From: Syntrophaceae bacterium UBA6109
Lineage (GTDB): Bacteria; Desulfobacterota; Syntrophia; Syntrophales; UBA6109
Length of the DNA: 64,000 nt
Assembly (NCBI GenBank): GCA_002428445.1
Contig: DIWJ01000089.1
Location: 19,327-83,326 of the forward strand
Direction of reading: 5' to 3'
In this document: one piece after another, positions 16,798 through 25,540 of the stretch
How positions within the stretch are numbered: position 1 is the first letter of the stretch
Layout of the letters: each line of letters begins with the position of its first letter
The notes under the pieces: generated by a model
Seen by the model: only the letters and a program-made list of their open reading frames with translations
Told to the model about the DNA's origin: nothing
Databases searched by the model: none
Translations under genes and position numbers: made by a program

Positions 16798-18473
16798 AGA
16801 TCCTCGTCATCCGCCTGCACCGCCTCGGGGACGTCCTGCAACTGACGCCGATGCTGGAAGGAATCAAGAAGCGCTATCCCGGGGCTTCCACCACCTTTCT
16901 CACATCCGGCGGACTGTCCGACGCGCTGTCGGGAAATCCCTTCCTGGATCGGATCATCACGGTTCCCGAATTGCGATGGCGACGCCTTGCCAGGGGCGGT
17001 CCCGATGACCGTGCCAAGGTCTTCCATGCGGCATACGGCCTTTCAGAGGACCTGCGGCAGGAGCGTTTCGATCTCGTCGTGAACCGCCAGTATGAAGAAG
17101 GGGCCATCCTGGCCGCCCTGACGGGCGCCCCGCGGATCGGCGGCGGAGTCTTTTCCCTGCAGCACGGCCACGTCTTTGCCGATGAACCGTCGCGCGAACT
17201 TTTTGAAGTCGTCAAATCCGACCGCAGACGGAACCGCAGAAATCTTGCCGACTGGTCTCTTTGCATCGCCGGTGTGCCGCCGGGAACCGGGCGGATGCTC
17301 CTGAATATCCCGCCGGCGAATGCCCGCGAGGCCGACCATCTCCTGGATTCCATCCGCGGAGAACGATCCCCCGTCGCCGTCCAGCTCGGGGCGGCGCGGT
17401 CCTTCCGCTGCTGGGGAACCGACAGGTTCCTGCCGGTGATCCGCCATCTGGCGGCCTCCCGGGAAAGGCCGGTCATCCTGCTGGGCAGTCCCGATGAGCG
17501 CGGTCTTGCCGAACGCATTCTCGCCGGCTGCGGCCCGGTCTCCGGCCGGATCGTCGATCTCGTCGGCAAGACAAGCCTCAAGACCCTGGGTGCGGTCCTG
17601 CAGCGCTGTGAAGGACTGGTCAGCGGCGATACCGGCACGGCCCACGTGGCCGCCGCCGTCGGCACACCGGTGCTCAGCCTTTTCTTCGGTACCGCCTACC
17701 CCTGGGAAACGGCACCCTACGGAACGGGGAACCTCGTCCTCTTTCCCGACCTGCCCTGCGCCCCCTGCCTGGACCCTTCATCGTGCCGGCACGGTCGAAA
17801 GTGCCGGGAGGCCATACGGCCCGAGCATGTTTGCCGCGCCTGGGAAATGCTTGACCTTCTGTTGAGCGGCGCAGAGCATGCCGGTCGCTGGCAGGACGAC
17901 GGCGTCCGCCTTCTCGTCAGCCGCGTCGACCACGGCCGAGGTATGACGCTGGGCGATTTCAACGAATGGAAGCTCTCCGGAGCAAGCTCCGGAGAATCTT
18001 CGATCCCCAAGGAAGAGAGCTTGAACATCATCCGCTCGCTTACCCCGCGGCAAGCCGCGGGGAATGCACTCGCTGCCGGATTCGAGACCGGCGACCTTGC
18101 CCGCCTGCTTCACTCCCGGAAAGAAAAGGCGCCTTCGCGTTCCGAAGAATCAGGAAAAGACTTTCAGCTCCTGGAGGAAAGGGAATCCCGGCTGTGCGGG
18201 GCCCTGTACCTCCATGAAGAGCCGTGGGAGGACGCCTTTGCCGACTATCTGGACGCCTGGCGGCATTTCATCGCCTTCGGATGCGCGAAGCAGGAATATC
18301 CGGAGGGTCTGCGGATTCTGATGAAGAACCTTCCCCCGCTCTTCAGCGAGGCTTCTTCGGCCCTCTCATCCGGCGATCCCGTGGCTCTTGCCGACCTCCT
18401 TCGCTCCGGCTTCCGCCCCCTGAGGGAATCCATCCGGGCGTCGATCGACCAACGTACCCGCGCCGCGAATTAA
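16794..18473 (+). CDS. Glycosyltransferase family 9 (heptosyltransferase-like) with long C-terminal extension
   Basis: 559 aa; GT9 enzymes are usually ~350. The GT-B N-lobe start (MKILVIRLHRLGDVLQLTPML) and the donor site (GLVSGDTGTAHVAAAVGTPV, then LFFGTAYPWETAPYG) are clear, with a Cys-rich stretch after it (CAPCLDPSSC). Residues ~392-430 are encoded by an inserted palindromic repeat that is read in frame (KLSGASSGESSIP and onward). The remaining ~130 residues are unrelated to GT9. ADP-heptose is the family's usual donor; here a flagellin or LPS sugar is possible. It ends the glycosylation operon. Confidence 0.85.
   Translation: MKILVIRLHRLGDVLQLTPMLEGIKKRYPGASTTFLTSGGLSDALSGNPFLDRIITVPELRWRRLARGGPDDRAKVFHAAYGLSEDLRQERFDLVVNRQYEEGAILAALTGAPRIGGGVFSLQHGHVFADEPSRELFEVVKSDRRRNRRNLADWSLCIAGVPPGTGRMLLNIPPANAREADHLLDSIRGERSPVAVQLGAARSFRCWGTDRFLPVIRHLAASRERPVILLGSPDERGLAERILAGCGPVSGRIVDLVGKTSLKTLGAVLQRCEGLVSGDTGTAHVAAAVGTPVLSLFFGTAYPWETAPYGTGNLVLFPDLPCAPCLDPSSCRHGRKCREAIRPEHVCRAWEMLDLLLSGAEHAGRWQDDGVRLLVSRVDHGRGMTLGDFNEWKLSGASSGESSIPKEESLNIIRSLTPRQAAGNALAAGFETGDLARLLHSRKEKAPSRSEESGKDFQLLEERESRLCGALYLHEEPWEDAFADYLDAWRHFIAFGCAKQEYPEGLRILMKNLPPLFSEASSALSSGDPVALADLLRSGFRPLRESIRASIDQRTRAAN
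17969..18084 (+). repeat. Palindromic repeat family A, copy 1 (in frame inside the GT9 gene)
   Basis: A 116-bp unit nearly identical to 48509-48625 (about nine in ten positions, one 1-nt indel). It holds two perfect hairpins with AA loops: CTCCGGAGC-AA-GCTCCGGAG and CCCCGCGGC-AA-GCCGCGGGG. It lies wholly inside coding sequence and introduces no stop. Confidence 0.85.
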
Positions 18474-18514
18474 TCCCGCACCGCAACCCCTCAGGCGGCG
18501 CCGCCACAATCCCC

Positions 18515-18542
18515 TAAAGTTGAATTCCCATTGTTCCGATAC
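18515..18542 (+). promoter_or_regulatory. Sigma-28 (FliA) promoter of fliC
   Basis: TAAAGTTG, 12 nt, then TCCGATAC, against the FliA consensus TAAAGTTT-N11-GCCGATAA. The predicted start near 18549 leaves a leader of about 165 nt before the fliC ATG. A perfect GGCGGCGCCGCC palindrome lies just upstream at 18494-18505. Confidence 0.75.
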
Positions 18543-18608
18543 TTCTTTCGGACGCGGTTAGCGTACCATCCAGACTTCGCAGGAAAGGAGGGAAACGCCG
18601 ACCAAGGT

Positions 18609-18655
18609 CCGGATCCCCCGAGGGATCCGGAAAACGAAACCGGCAAGGATGCCGG
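18609..18655 (+). promoter_or_regulatory. Structured fliC 5' leader with candidate CsrA sites
   Basis: Two hairpins: CCGGATCCC-CCGA-GGGATCCGG (18609-18630) and CCGGC-AAGGAT-GCCGG (18640-18655). The second shows GGA in its loop, the classic CsrA target. Further GGA motifs occur near 18580-18590 and in the Shine-Dalgarno AAGGAGGA (18697-18704). csrA and fliW are in the same island, so CsrA repression of flagellin relieved by FliW is expected. Confidence 0.55.
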
Positions 18656-18713
18656 AAAAACCCGGACGCCGGATAGGCGGCGGGTCAACACACATCAAGG
18701 AGGATAAAAGAGT

Positions 18714-20141
18714 ATGGGTCTTCGAATTCAGAACAACATCGCCGCGCTGAACGCGCATCGCCAGTTGGGAATCTCCGATGCGGGCATGTCCAAGTCGCTG
18801 GAGAGACTCTCGTCCGGTTATCGTATCAACAGGGCCGCCGATGATGCGGCGGGATTGGCCATTTCTTCGGGTTTCCGCGCCAACATCGCGAGCTTCAAGG
18901 TTGCCTCGCGCAACACGTCGGAAGCCAACGCTCTGTTGCAGGTCGCCGAAGGCGGTATGGAACAGGTTGAAAACATGCTGACCCGGTTGAAGGAACTGGC
19001 CACCCAGGCCTCGTCCGCCAACGTCGGAACCAGCGAGCGCGTCAAGCTGAACGCGGAAGGAAACGCGCTGATCTCCGAAATCGACCGGATCGCCAACGCG
19101 ACCAAGTACGGCAGCACGAACCTCCTGGACGGCACCTTCGGCGCCTCCAAGAGCGCCGGCACGTACGCCATCGCCACCAACGCGAAGGTCTACGGCGACA
19201 TGGCCTTTGCCTATTCCGTCGCCGTCGGCACGGCCAACACGGGAATCCTCGACATGGGAATGACGATTACGACCATGGCGGCGGATATGGTCGAAGGCAA
19301 CTGGACCTTCAGTGCGACGGACGCCACCCATGTCAAGATCATCGGCAACGGTGTTTCGGAAACCGTGACAGCGGCAATCGCCGGCGCAGTTTCCGGTTCG
19401 CAGACGCTCAGTTTCGTCAATCTCGGACTCACCATCACGGTCAACTGCAGCACCACAAGCGCGGCGTGGACCGGTGCGATTCTCTCCGTGAGAGACACGG
19501 GCGTCAGCAGCCTCAACGTTACGGGCGCTGCCACCGGAACCTGGACCTTTGCGACGGCGGGCACCGGCGCAGTCACGCTGGGCAACGGGACGGTGTCGCA
19601 GACGATCTCCGACATCAACCCGGGCACGGCCGCAGCGTTGAATTTCGACACGCTGGGCATCACCTTCAGCCTGGGTGCGAACTACGACGAGAACGATCTC
19701 GAGGGCATCAACTTCCTGGTTTCCTCAACGGGCAGCGGTTCGACCTTCCAGATCGGGGCGGACAACGACAGCAACAACCGCATCTCTCTGAGCGTCGGCA
19801 ACGTCATCGGTTCTTCTTCGAGCGGTTTGGCGTTGAGCTTCGATTACCTCGATTCCTCGACGGAAGCACAGAGCATGCTCGACATGGTGGACAGCGCCAT
19901 GAGTACGCTGGCCTCCCGCCGAGCCGACATCGGCGCCTCCATGAACCGGTTGTCCTATGCCGCAGCGAACCTCTCGACGACCATCGAGAATACCCAGGCT
20001 GCGGACTCGGTCATCCGTGACGTCGACATGGCGGCGGAAATGACAACCTTCACCAAGAACCAGATCCTGATGCAGGCCGGCATGGCGATGCTGGCCCAGG
20101 CGAACCAGGCCCCGCAGCTCATTCTGTCGCTGCTCCAGTAG
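18714..20141 (+). CDS. fliC: Flagellin
   Basis: 475 aa filament subunit. The N-terminal D0/D1 helices (MGLRIQNNIAALNAHRQLG, SLERLSSGYRINRAADDAAG) and C-terminal D0 (AGMAMLAQANQAPQLILSLLQ) are canonical. The central region, residues ~190-325, carries two related ~50-residue modules (WTFSATDATHVKIIGNG..., WTFATAGTGAVTLGNG...), rich in Ser/Thr and likely surface-exposed, so candidate glycosylation targets for Maf. AAGGAGGA lies 9 nt before the ATG. It has its own sigma-28 promoter and a strong terminator downstream. Confidence 0.97.
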   Translation: MGLRIQNNIAALNAHRQLGISDAGMSKSLERLSSGYRINRAADDAAGLAISSGFRANIASFKVASRNTSEANALLQVAEGGMEQVENMLTRLKELATQASSANVGTSERVKLNAEGNALISEIDRIANATKYGSTNLLDGTFGASKSAGTYAIATNAKVYGDMAFAYSVAVGTANTGILDMGMTITTMAADMVEGNWTFSATDATHVKIIGNGVSETVTAAIAGAVSGSQTLSFVNLGLTITVNCSTTSAAWTGAILSVRDTGVSSLNVTGAATGTWTFATAGTGAVTLGNGTVSQTISDINPGTAAALNFDTLGITFSLGANYDENDLEGINFLVSSTGSGSTFQIGADNDSNNRISLSVGNVIGSSSSGLALSFDYLDSSTEAQSMLDMVDSAMSTLASRRADIGASMNRLSYAAANLSTTIENTQAADSVIRDVDMAAEMTTFTKNQILMQAGMAMLAQANQAPQLILSLLQ

Positions 20142-20179
20142 GCCAAGGGATCTTCATCGTTCCTGGTGATTTTGACCGC

Positions 20180-20223
20180 GGCGGTCCCGCCTCCCCGGAA
20201 AGGGGGCGGGGCCGCCCTTTTTT
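20180..20223 (+). terminator. Rho-independent terminator of fliC
   Basis: A GC-rich stem pairs GGCGGTCCCGCCTCCCC with GGGGGCGGGGCCGCC around a short GGAAA-type loop and is followed by CTTTTTT. It lies 39 nt after the fliC stop and separates fliC from fliD. Confidence 0.85.
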
Positions 20224-20272
20224 CTCCCCCTCTCTCATCCTGGCTGGTTTCTTGCTTTCCCAGGGAAATAAC

Positions 20273-20299
20273 TAAAGTTTCCGGCATTTTTTTCCGATA
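20273..20299 (+). promoter_or_regulatory. Sigma-28 (FliA) promoter of fliD
   Basis: TAAAGTTT, 12 nt, then TCCGATAG. The -35 box is perfect. It lies 97 nt before the fliD ATG and just after the fliC terminator, so fliD-fliS-fliT-like form their own late unit. Confidence 0.82.
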
Positions 20300-20395
20300 G
20301 GAACAGCAGGAGACCGCCGGCGAAACGGCCGGAAACAGCGATCCGGAGAGCCGCGCTCAGGGCCGGCTGCAAAACACCAGTCGGGAGGGAGTTTC

Positions 20396-23395
20396 ATGGC
20401 CGTCAGCACCAACCTCATCAGCGGTTTGTCCAGCGGTTTCGACTGGAGGAGCATGATCGACCAACTGATTGCGCTCGATCATGAACGCGTCGATCTCATC
20501 TCCGACAGGAAAACCGAATACGAAAGCAAGCTGGCCGAGTGGCAGGGCGTGAATACGAAGCTGCTCACCCTCAAGACGTCCGCCGAAACGCTCTCCGATT
20601 CCGCGGCCTTCGATCTTTTCCGCACCACGCTCAGCTCCGACACGACCACGGCCGCAGCGGATCTCCTCGCCGTCTCGACCGATTCCACGGCCGCCTCCGG
20701 CACCTTCAGCCTCAAAATTCATCAGCTGGCCCGCGCAGAAAAAATTTCCTCCGGCGCCTTCGCGGCAACCGACACGGCCCTCTCGATTGCGGGCGATATC
20801 CTGATATCGGGCAAGGTGGTCAATATCGTCGGAACGGATACTCTGGCCGACATCAAGAACAAGATCAACGCCGTCAATACGGGAAGCGATCCCTCGGGCG
20901 TGACGGCCAGCATCGTCAGCCATTCATCCACGGATTACCACCTGGTGCTGACGAGCGACGAAACCGGGGCAGCGGGCATCAGCCTTCTGGAGGCCTCTTC
21001 CGGCGGCGTGCTCGACAATCTCGGACTGATCTCGGCGGGCACAGCCATCAAGAACACGACGAGTGACGGGGCCATGAGCGACCTCTTCGCCGATTCGAAT
21101 ACCGCCGTCGGCTCGCTTCTCGGACTGACGAGCCCGCCGGGGGACGTCTCCGTGACCATCGGCGGACAGGCGGTGACGGTCAATCTCGCCACGCAGTCGA
21201 TTACGACGATCGCGGCGAACATCGACGCCCTCGCGGGGGTTTCCGCTTCCGTGATCGCGGACACGGCCGACGGCGAAACGAAATACCGCATCGATATCAG
21301 CGGCACGACGTCGTTCGTTGACGATACCAATGTTCTCCAGAGCCTCGGAGTTCTCAGAGGGACCTACGGCACCATCGCCGAAGTCCTGACGGGGAACACC
21401 GCCAATACGACCGACGGAACGACCGCCATTGCCTCGACGACGCAGTGGGATCAGATTTTTGGAGCGAACGTCCAGGCCGGAACTTCCTTCACCATGACGG
21501 GCCGTAAACACGACGGCACGGCCGTCTCCGGATCCTTCACGATCTCATCGACCTCCGCTCAGGTCAGCGAACTCCTGACCTGCATTGAGGACACGCTCTT
21601 TTCGGGAACGGTCACCGCCGCGATCGACGCCGCAGGCAAGATCCAGATCACCGATGGCGCAACGGGCGACAGCCGGCTGGAACTCGACCTCATCACAAAC
21701 AACCCGGCCGGAGGCAGTCTCGACTTCGGGACCGTCTCCACCAGCACGGAAGGCAGGAACATGCAGCTTGCGGCAGGCGCCGATGCCGAGATCGAGCTCG
21801 ACAACGTTGTCCTGACCTCTGCCTCGAATACCCTTGCCGATGCCATCGCGGGAGTGACGATTGACCTCAGAGGCGCCAGCGATTCGACGACGGTCACCCT
21901 GAAGATCGAACGGGATATCGATTCCATCCGCACCAAGATCCAGGGACTGGTCAGCTCCTACAACGCCATCATGACGTACATCGGCACGCAGTTCAGCTAC
22001 GACGAAGACGCCGAAACGACCGGCGGCATACTCTTCGGCGACGGAACGCTGTCTTCCGTGAAGTCGGACCTGATCGGCATCGTGACCGGGAGCGTCACGG
22101 GGCTGTCAGGCGATTTCAGCCGCTTGTCGCTCGTTGGAATCGCTTTCGACGATCAGGCAAAACTCGCCATCGATACGACGGTTCTGACGAACGCACTGAA
22201 GACGAATTTCGACGAGGTGAAAAAGCTCTTCGTCGCGACGGGCTCGGCCCCCAACTCCCTTTTTCAGTATGTGAGCCACACCTCGGCGACGGAGGGGGGA
22301 GCTTATGCCGTTTCGGTCACGCAGGCCGCCACCCGTACGACGGTGACGGGTTCGGCAGCTCTCGCCGGCGTTCTGTCCGCGCCGGAAACGATATCGATCG
22401 CCGATTACGCGTCCGGACGGGAGGCCCAGGTCTCGCTGACGGCGGGCATGGACCTGGACGACATCGTCAATGCGGTCAACTCCGAACTGGCAAAATCCTA
22501 TCTGGAGATTCTCGAGGGCAGCGTCGAGACCGGTTATGCCGCCTCCACGAGCTTCTCCGAAGTCTCCGGTGCCGACGACGGCGACGTCATCACCTTCACC
22601 GGCAAGCGGCCCAACGGCCTGGGTTTCTCCGGAAGCTACACCGTCGGCACGGGCGACACGATCCAGGATCTGCTCTCGGCCGTCGAGGACGCTTTCGAGG
22701 AAGAGGCTACAGTGACACTCAGTGCCGCGGGTCAACTGGTCGTCACGGACCGGACCGCGGGCGACAGCCTGCTGGAACTGACCATGAATACCTCGTCCGT
22801 CTCCGGCCTCGACTTCGGCACGATCGCCGCTTCAACGGAAGGCCGGAACGCCATGACCATCACGGCCTCCAAGACGGGCGACAACCGCCTGCTTCTCACC
22901 CACAACAATTATGGTACCGGGTATCCCATCATCGTCTCCGAGACCGGAGGAGCGGAACTGGGGCTCAACGACGCATCCCTGGTCTACGGTGTCAACGTGG
23001 CCGGAACGATCAACGGTGCAGCGGCGACCGGAAGCGGACAGTCCCTGACGCTGGCCGCCGACGGCAACGGCGCCGACGGTTTGTCCATTTTCTACACGGG
23101 AACAAACCCATCCTCCACCACCTTCAACCTCACACTGGGCATCGCGGACCTTCTGGAGAGACAGCTTTCGATCATCACCGACGCCAATGAAGGCTATGTC
23201 GGCTTCAAGCAGACATCTCTCCAGGATCGGATCGATGCTTTTGAAACCCAGATTTCCCAGATGGAGGCACTCCTGGAGCGCAAAACGGAAGCCATGATCA
23301 ACCGTTTTGTCCGGATGGAGACGGCCTTGAGCAAGATCCAGAACCAGGGGAGCTGGCTGTCAAGCCAGCTGGAAGCGCTGAGCAGCGGTTCATAA
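20396..23395 (+). CDS. fliD: Flagellar filament cap / hook-associated protein 2
   Basis: 999 aa, about twice the usual FliD. The N-terminal FliD domain (ISGLSSGFDWRSMIDQLIALDHERVDLI, LKTSAETLSDSAAFDLFRTT) and C-terminal coiled coil (LQDRIDAFETQISQMEALLERK) are typical. Two related ~105-residue modules sit at ~347-455 and ~716-820, each ending LDFGT...STEGRN and each with an ED(T/A)F...AG(K/Q)(I/L)x(I/V)TD core. These look like an internal duplication enlarging the outward D2/D3 part. Translation start is preceded by GGGAGG. It caps the filament and directs flagellin insertion. Confidence 0.93.
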   Translation: MAVSTNLISGLSSGFDWRSMIDQLIALDHERVDLISDRKTEYESKLAEWQGVNTKLLTLKTSAETLSDSAAFDLFRTTLSSDTTTAAADLLAVSTDSTAASGTFSLKIHQLARAEKISSGAFAATDTALSIAGDILISGKVVNIVGTDTLADIKNKINAVNTGSDPSGVTASIVSHSSTDYHLVLTSDETGAAGISLLEASSGGVLDNLGLISAGTAIKNTTSDGAMSDLFADSNTAVGSLLGLTSPPGDVSVTIGGQAVTVNLATQSITTIAANIDALAGVSASVIADTADGETKYRIDISGTTSFVDDTNVLQSLGVLRGTYGTIAEVLTGNTANTTDGTTAIASTTQWDQIFGANVQAGTSFTMTGRKHDGTAVSGSFTISSTSAQVSELLTCIEDTLFSGTVTAAIDAAGKIQITDGATGDSRLELDLITNNPAGGSLDFGTVSTSTEGRNMQLAAGADAEIELDNVVLTSASNTLADAIAGVTIDLRGASDSTTVTLKIERDIDSIRTKIQGLVSSYNAIMTYIGTQFSYDEDAETTGGILFGDGTLSSVKSDLIGIVTGSVTGLSGDFSRLSLVGIAFDDQAKLAIDTTVLTNALKTNFDEVKKLFVATGSAPNSLFQYVSHTSATEGGAYAVSVTQAATRTTVTGSAALAGVLSAPETISIADYASGREAQVSLTAGMDLDDIVNAVNSELAKSYLEILEGSVETGYAASTSFSEVSGADDGDVITFTGKRPNGLGFSGSYTVGTGDTIQDLLSAVEDAFEEEATVTLSAAGQLVVTDRTAGDSLLELTMNTSSVSGLDFGTIAASTEGRNAMTITASKTGDNRLLLTHNNYGTGYPIIVSETGGAELGLNDASLVYGVNVAGTINGAAATGSGQSLTLAADGNGADGLSIFYTGTNPSSTTFNLTLGIADLLERQLSIITDANEGYVGFKQTSLQDRIDAFETQISQMEALLERKTEAMINRFVRMETALSKIQNQGSWLSSQLEALSSGS

Positions 23396-23450
23396 ACAAC
23401 CGATCGGGAAGCACCCGGCCGAATTTTTTTTCGAAGAAGGAGAAGAGCCC

Positions 23451-23897
23451 ATGTTTGGAAACGGCGCGAAAGACTACAAACGGATGGAAGTGGTGACGGC
23501 AGACCCCAAGCGGCTGGTGATTTTGTGCTACGAGAGCGTTCTCGGCAACCTCAGGCTCGCGCGATCCTGCTATGCATCGGACGAATTTGAGGTAAAGGCC
23601 AACGCCCTTCAGAAGGCCCTCGACGTGATCTGCGAGTTGCGCAACGCCCTGGATTTCGAAAGAGGCGGCGAGATCGCGCGGAATCTCGATGCCCTCTACG
23701 CTTACATGAATCGCCGTCTTCTGGAAGCGGACCTCCGCAAAGATCTCCAGGGAATCGACGAGGTGATCGCAATGCTGGAAGACCTGGAATCCGCCTGGAA
23801 GGAGATCTTCTACGGCCGTGGCGAAGCCACGGTCGATGAAGCAAGCGCCGACCTCGCCCGCATGGCCTACCCGGCACAGGCAGCGATGAGCGCCTGA
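23451..23897 (+). CDS. fliS: Flagellin export chaperone
   Basis: 148 aa. FliS binds the C-terminus of flagellin in the cytoplasm and prevents premature polymerisation. The sequence has the four-helix FliS pattern: YKRMEVVTADPKRLVILCYESVLGNL, FEVKANALQKALDVICELRNALDFERGGEIARNLDALYAYMNRRLLEADLR. It lies 55 nt after fliD with GAAGGAG upstream of the ATG, and is followed by a fliT-like gene, as in many fliD-fliS-fliT operons. Confidence 0.93.
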   Translation: MFGNGAKDYKRMEVVTADPKRLVILCYESVLGNLRLARSCYASDEFEVKANALQKALDVICELRNALDFERGGEIARNLDALYAYMNRRLLEADLRKDLQGIDEVIAMLEDLESAWKEIFYGRGEATVDEASADLARMAYPAQAAMSA

Positions 23898-23914
23898 CTG
23901 CCTTCGGAGGAACG

Positions 23915-24367
23915 ATGGAAAAGGACCGGACGGTAAGCGCAAACAGGAATCCCTCCGAACGGAAAGCCGACGCCTTTCGAAAGGTGCTGGAGCTTACGGA
24001 ACGCATCGAAGCATGCCTGCGCAAGGATGAAATCGATGAAGCGGCAGGCCTCTTGAACGAGCGCCAGCTGTGGATGGACCGGATTGACAGCCTCGCCAGG
24101 TTCCGCCCCGCTCGCACGGAAGAAAAGACGCAGAAGCCCGTCAAGGACGACCCCTCGCAAGCCGCAATCGACAATGCCGAGCGAAGCCGGATTGCCCGGC
24201 TTATCCGCGCCTGTATCGACAAGAACGTCCAATGTGAGGATCTCCTGCAGTCGGCCTGCGGAAAGGCGCGTTCGGCGCTGTCCGCAATGCGTCCTTCCAA
24301 GCCAGCTTTTGTCAACTATCCGGATGCCCGGAACAGCGTGCCGCGCTTCGTGGATGTTCGATCGTGA
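23915..24367 (+). CDS. Putative FliT-like flagellar chaperone
   Basis: 150 aa, highly charged and helical, with no signal peptide. The pattern of an N-terminal helix pair (VLELTERIEACLRKDEIDEAAGLLNERQLWMDRI) is that of FliT/FlgN-type chaperones, where short helices count and time export substrates. The assignment rests mainly on its position directly after fliS (17 nt, GGAGGA before the ATG). Sequence evidence alone is weak. Confidence 0.6.
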   Translation: MEKDRTVSANRNPSERKADAFRKVLELTERIEACLRKDEIDEAAGLLNERQLWMDRIDSLARFRPARTEEKTQKPVKDDPSQAAIDNAERSRIARLIRACIDKNVQCEDLLQSACGKARSALSAMRPSKPAFVNYPDARNSVPRFVDVRS

Positions 24368-24395
24368 AGGCGGCTTCAGGAGGTCTTTCGATCCC

Positions 24396-24423
24396 TAAAG
24401 TTTATCGCGAAAGGAGCCGATGA
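24396..24423 (+). promoter_or_regulatory. Sigma-28 (FliA) promoter of flaG
   Basis: TAAAGTTT, 12 nt, then GCCGATGA. Both boxes are near perfect. It lies between the fliT-like stop and the flaG start. Confidence 0.8.
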
Positions 24424-24436
24424 TAAAAGTGAAGGA

Positions 24437-24461
24437 AAGGAGAGGTCCTCCTTGAAAGGAG
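24437..24461 (+). promoter_or_regulatory. flaG leader with duplicated AAGGAG and complementary CTCCTT
   Basis: Two AAGGAG(AGG) copies (24437-24442, 24456-24461) flank a CTCCTT (24448-24453) able to pair with either one. The upstream pairing (5-nt loop) frees the second copy, 13 nt before the flaG ATG. The GGA motifs could also bind CsrA. Confidence 0.4.
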
Positions 24462-24474
24462 AGGGTTCCAGACC

Positions 24475-24834
24475 ATGAACGTCAACAGTGCAACAGCGGC
24501 GCCCGCGAGCGCCGTCGAGTTTTCTCCGCCGAGCCAGGTTGAGCGGGAACCGGCGCCGGTGCAGGAGGTAAAGCCATCCGCCCCTCCCCCGGTTCAAGTC
24601 GAGCCTGACAATGAGGCCATCCGGCAAATGGTCGAAGAAATTCGGAACCAGTTCAACACCATGAATCTGAGCCTGAATTTCTCCACCTACGGGGAGCATA
24701 ACGAGCGGATCGCAATCGCAGTGGTGGATAAGGAAACAGGCAGGGTCGTCCGCGAGATTCCACCGAAGGAGCTTCAGCATCTGTCGATGAAGTTCGACGA
24801 ACTGATCGGCCTTCTCTTCAACGCGTCCGCCTGA
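24475..24834 (+). CDS. flaG: FlaG family protein
   Basis: 119 aa. The C-terminal FlaG domain is clear: LNFSTYGEHNERIAIAVVDKETGRVVREIPPKELQHLSMKFDELIGLLFNASA in outline (central block VVDKETGRVVREIP). The first ~45 residues are Pro/Ala/Glu-rich. FlaG proteins influence filament length in several polar flagellates by an unclear mechanism. It has its own sigma-28 promoter and converges on fliW; the 202 bp between them shows no clear gene. Confidence 0.9.
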   Translation: MNVNSATAAPASAVEFSPPSQVEREPAPVQEVKPSAPPPVQVEPDNEAIRQMVEEIRNQFNTMNLSLNFSTYGEHNERIAIAVVDKETGRVVREIPPKELQHLSMKFDELIGLLFNASA

Positions 24835-25036
24835 AAAAAACTCCGGCGCATTTCAATCGCCATGCCGGCCTCTTCCCTTCGACATCTTCCCTTCTTCAGA
24901 ATACCGGCGCACCGTCTTCCCATCCTGTCCTTGAAACGCTTTCGGCTGTGCGGCCGGACAGGCAAGCGCACAACCACAAAATACGACCTTGTATTCAATA
25001 GATAGAAGATAACGCTGAAGTTGTGCTTTGAGGCGG

Positions 25037-25540
25037 CTACTTTCCGGAGGCCGCCGCTTTGCGGCTTTCATCCGGCCGGTGGGAACCATGAGCCATTCTT
25101 ACTCCTGCCCGGGAGGATTCTCCCGCAAGGGCATATTGAACCGGATAGGCATCATTTTCCAGGACGATCTGCTTGGCGATCCGTTTGGCCGCATGGACGA
25201 TGAGCGGGGCACGGAGATTGACCGTCGCCGCAAAAGGTTCCTTGCGGATCGTCACGATCGCCAGCACGAGGACGTCGGCCGGAGCGCCGATCTCGAGAAG
25301 CCGGATATCCTCATCCCCGATGGCGGGCTCGTAATCCGATCTGACCATGAAGGGATCGACCACGACAAAGGCGACGGCGCCGTCTTCCGCTGATTGGAGC
25401 CACCAGAACGGGCTTTGATTGTCGTGCTGAATCAAGGCGAATTTTCGCAGATGCTCGAATCCGAGAATCGGCCCTTTCATCTCGACGACCCTGGAAGAGT
25501 CCAGTTCGATCGTCCCGAAACGGCTTGTCGATATCTTCAC
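25037..25540 (-). CDS. fliW: Flagellar assembly factor FliW
   Basis: 167 aa. FliW binds CsrA and flagellin; free FliW relieves CsrA repression of flagellin translation. Family features are visible: an N-terminal [23 protein letters not shown] block (split FGTIELD, GPILGFE), [19 protein letters not shown] and [20 protein letters not shown]. The last ~30 residues are an Arg/Ser-rich tail. It overlaps csrA by 4 nt (ATGA), so the pair is made in a coupled ratio. It is the last gene of the minus-strand operon. Confidence 0.95.
   Translation of the reverse strand: MKISTSRFGTIELDSSRVVEMKGPILGFEHLRKFALIQHDNQSPFWWLQSAEDGAVAFVVVDPFMVRSDYEPAIGDEDIRLLEIGAPADVLVLAIVTIRKEPFAATVNLRAPLIVHAAKRIAKQIVLENDAYPVQYALAGESSRAGVRMAHGSHRPDESRKAAASGK

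Noticed and set aside
25029..25065. Possible bidirectional terminator between flaG and fliW
   Set aside because: GGCGGC/GCCGCC can pair, but there is no U-run and part lies inside the fliW coding end.
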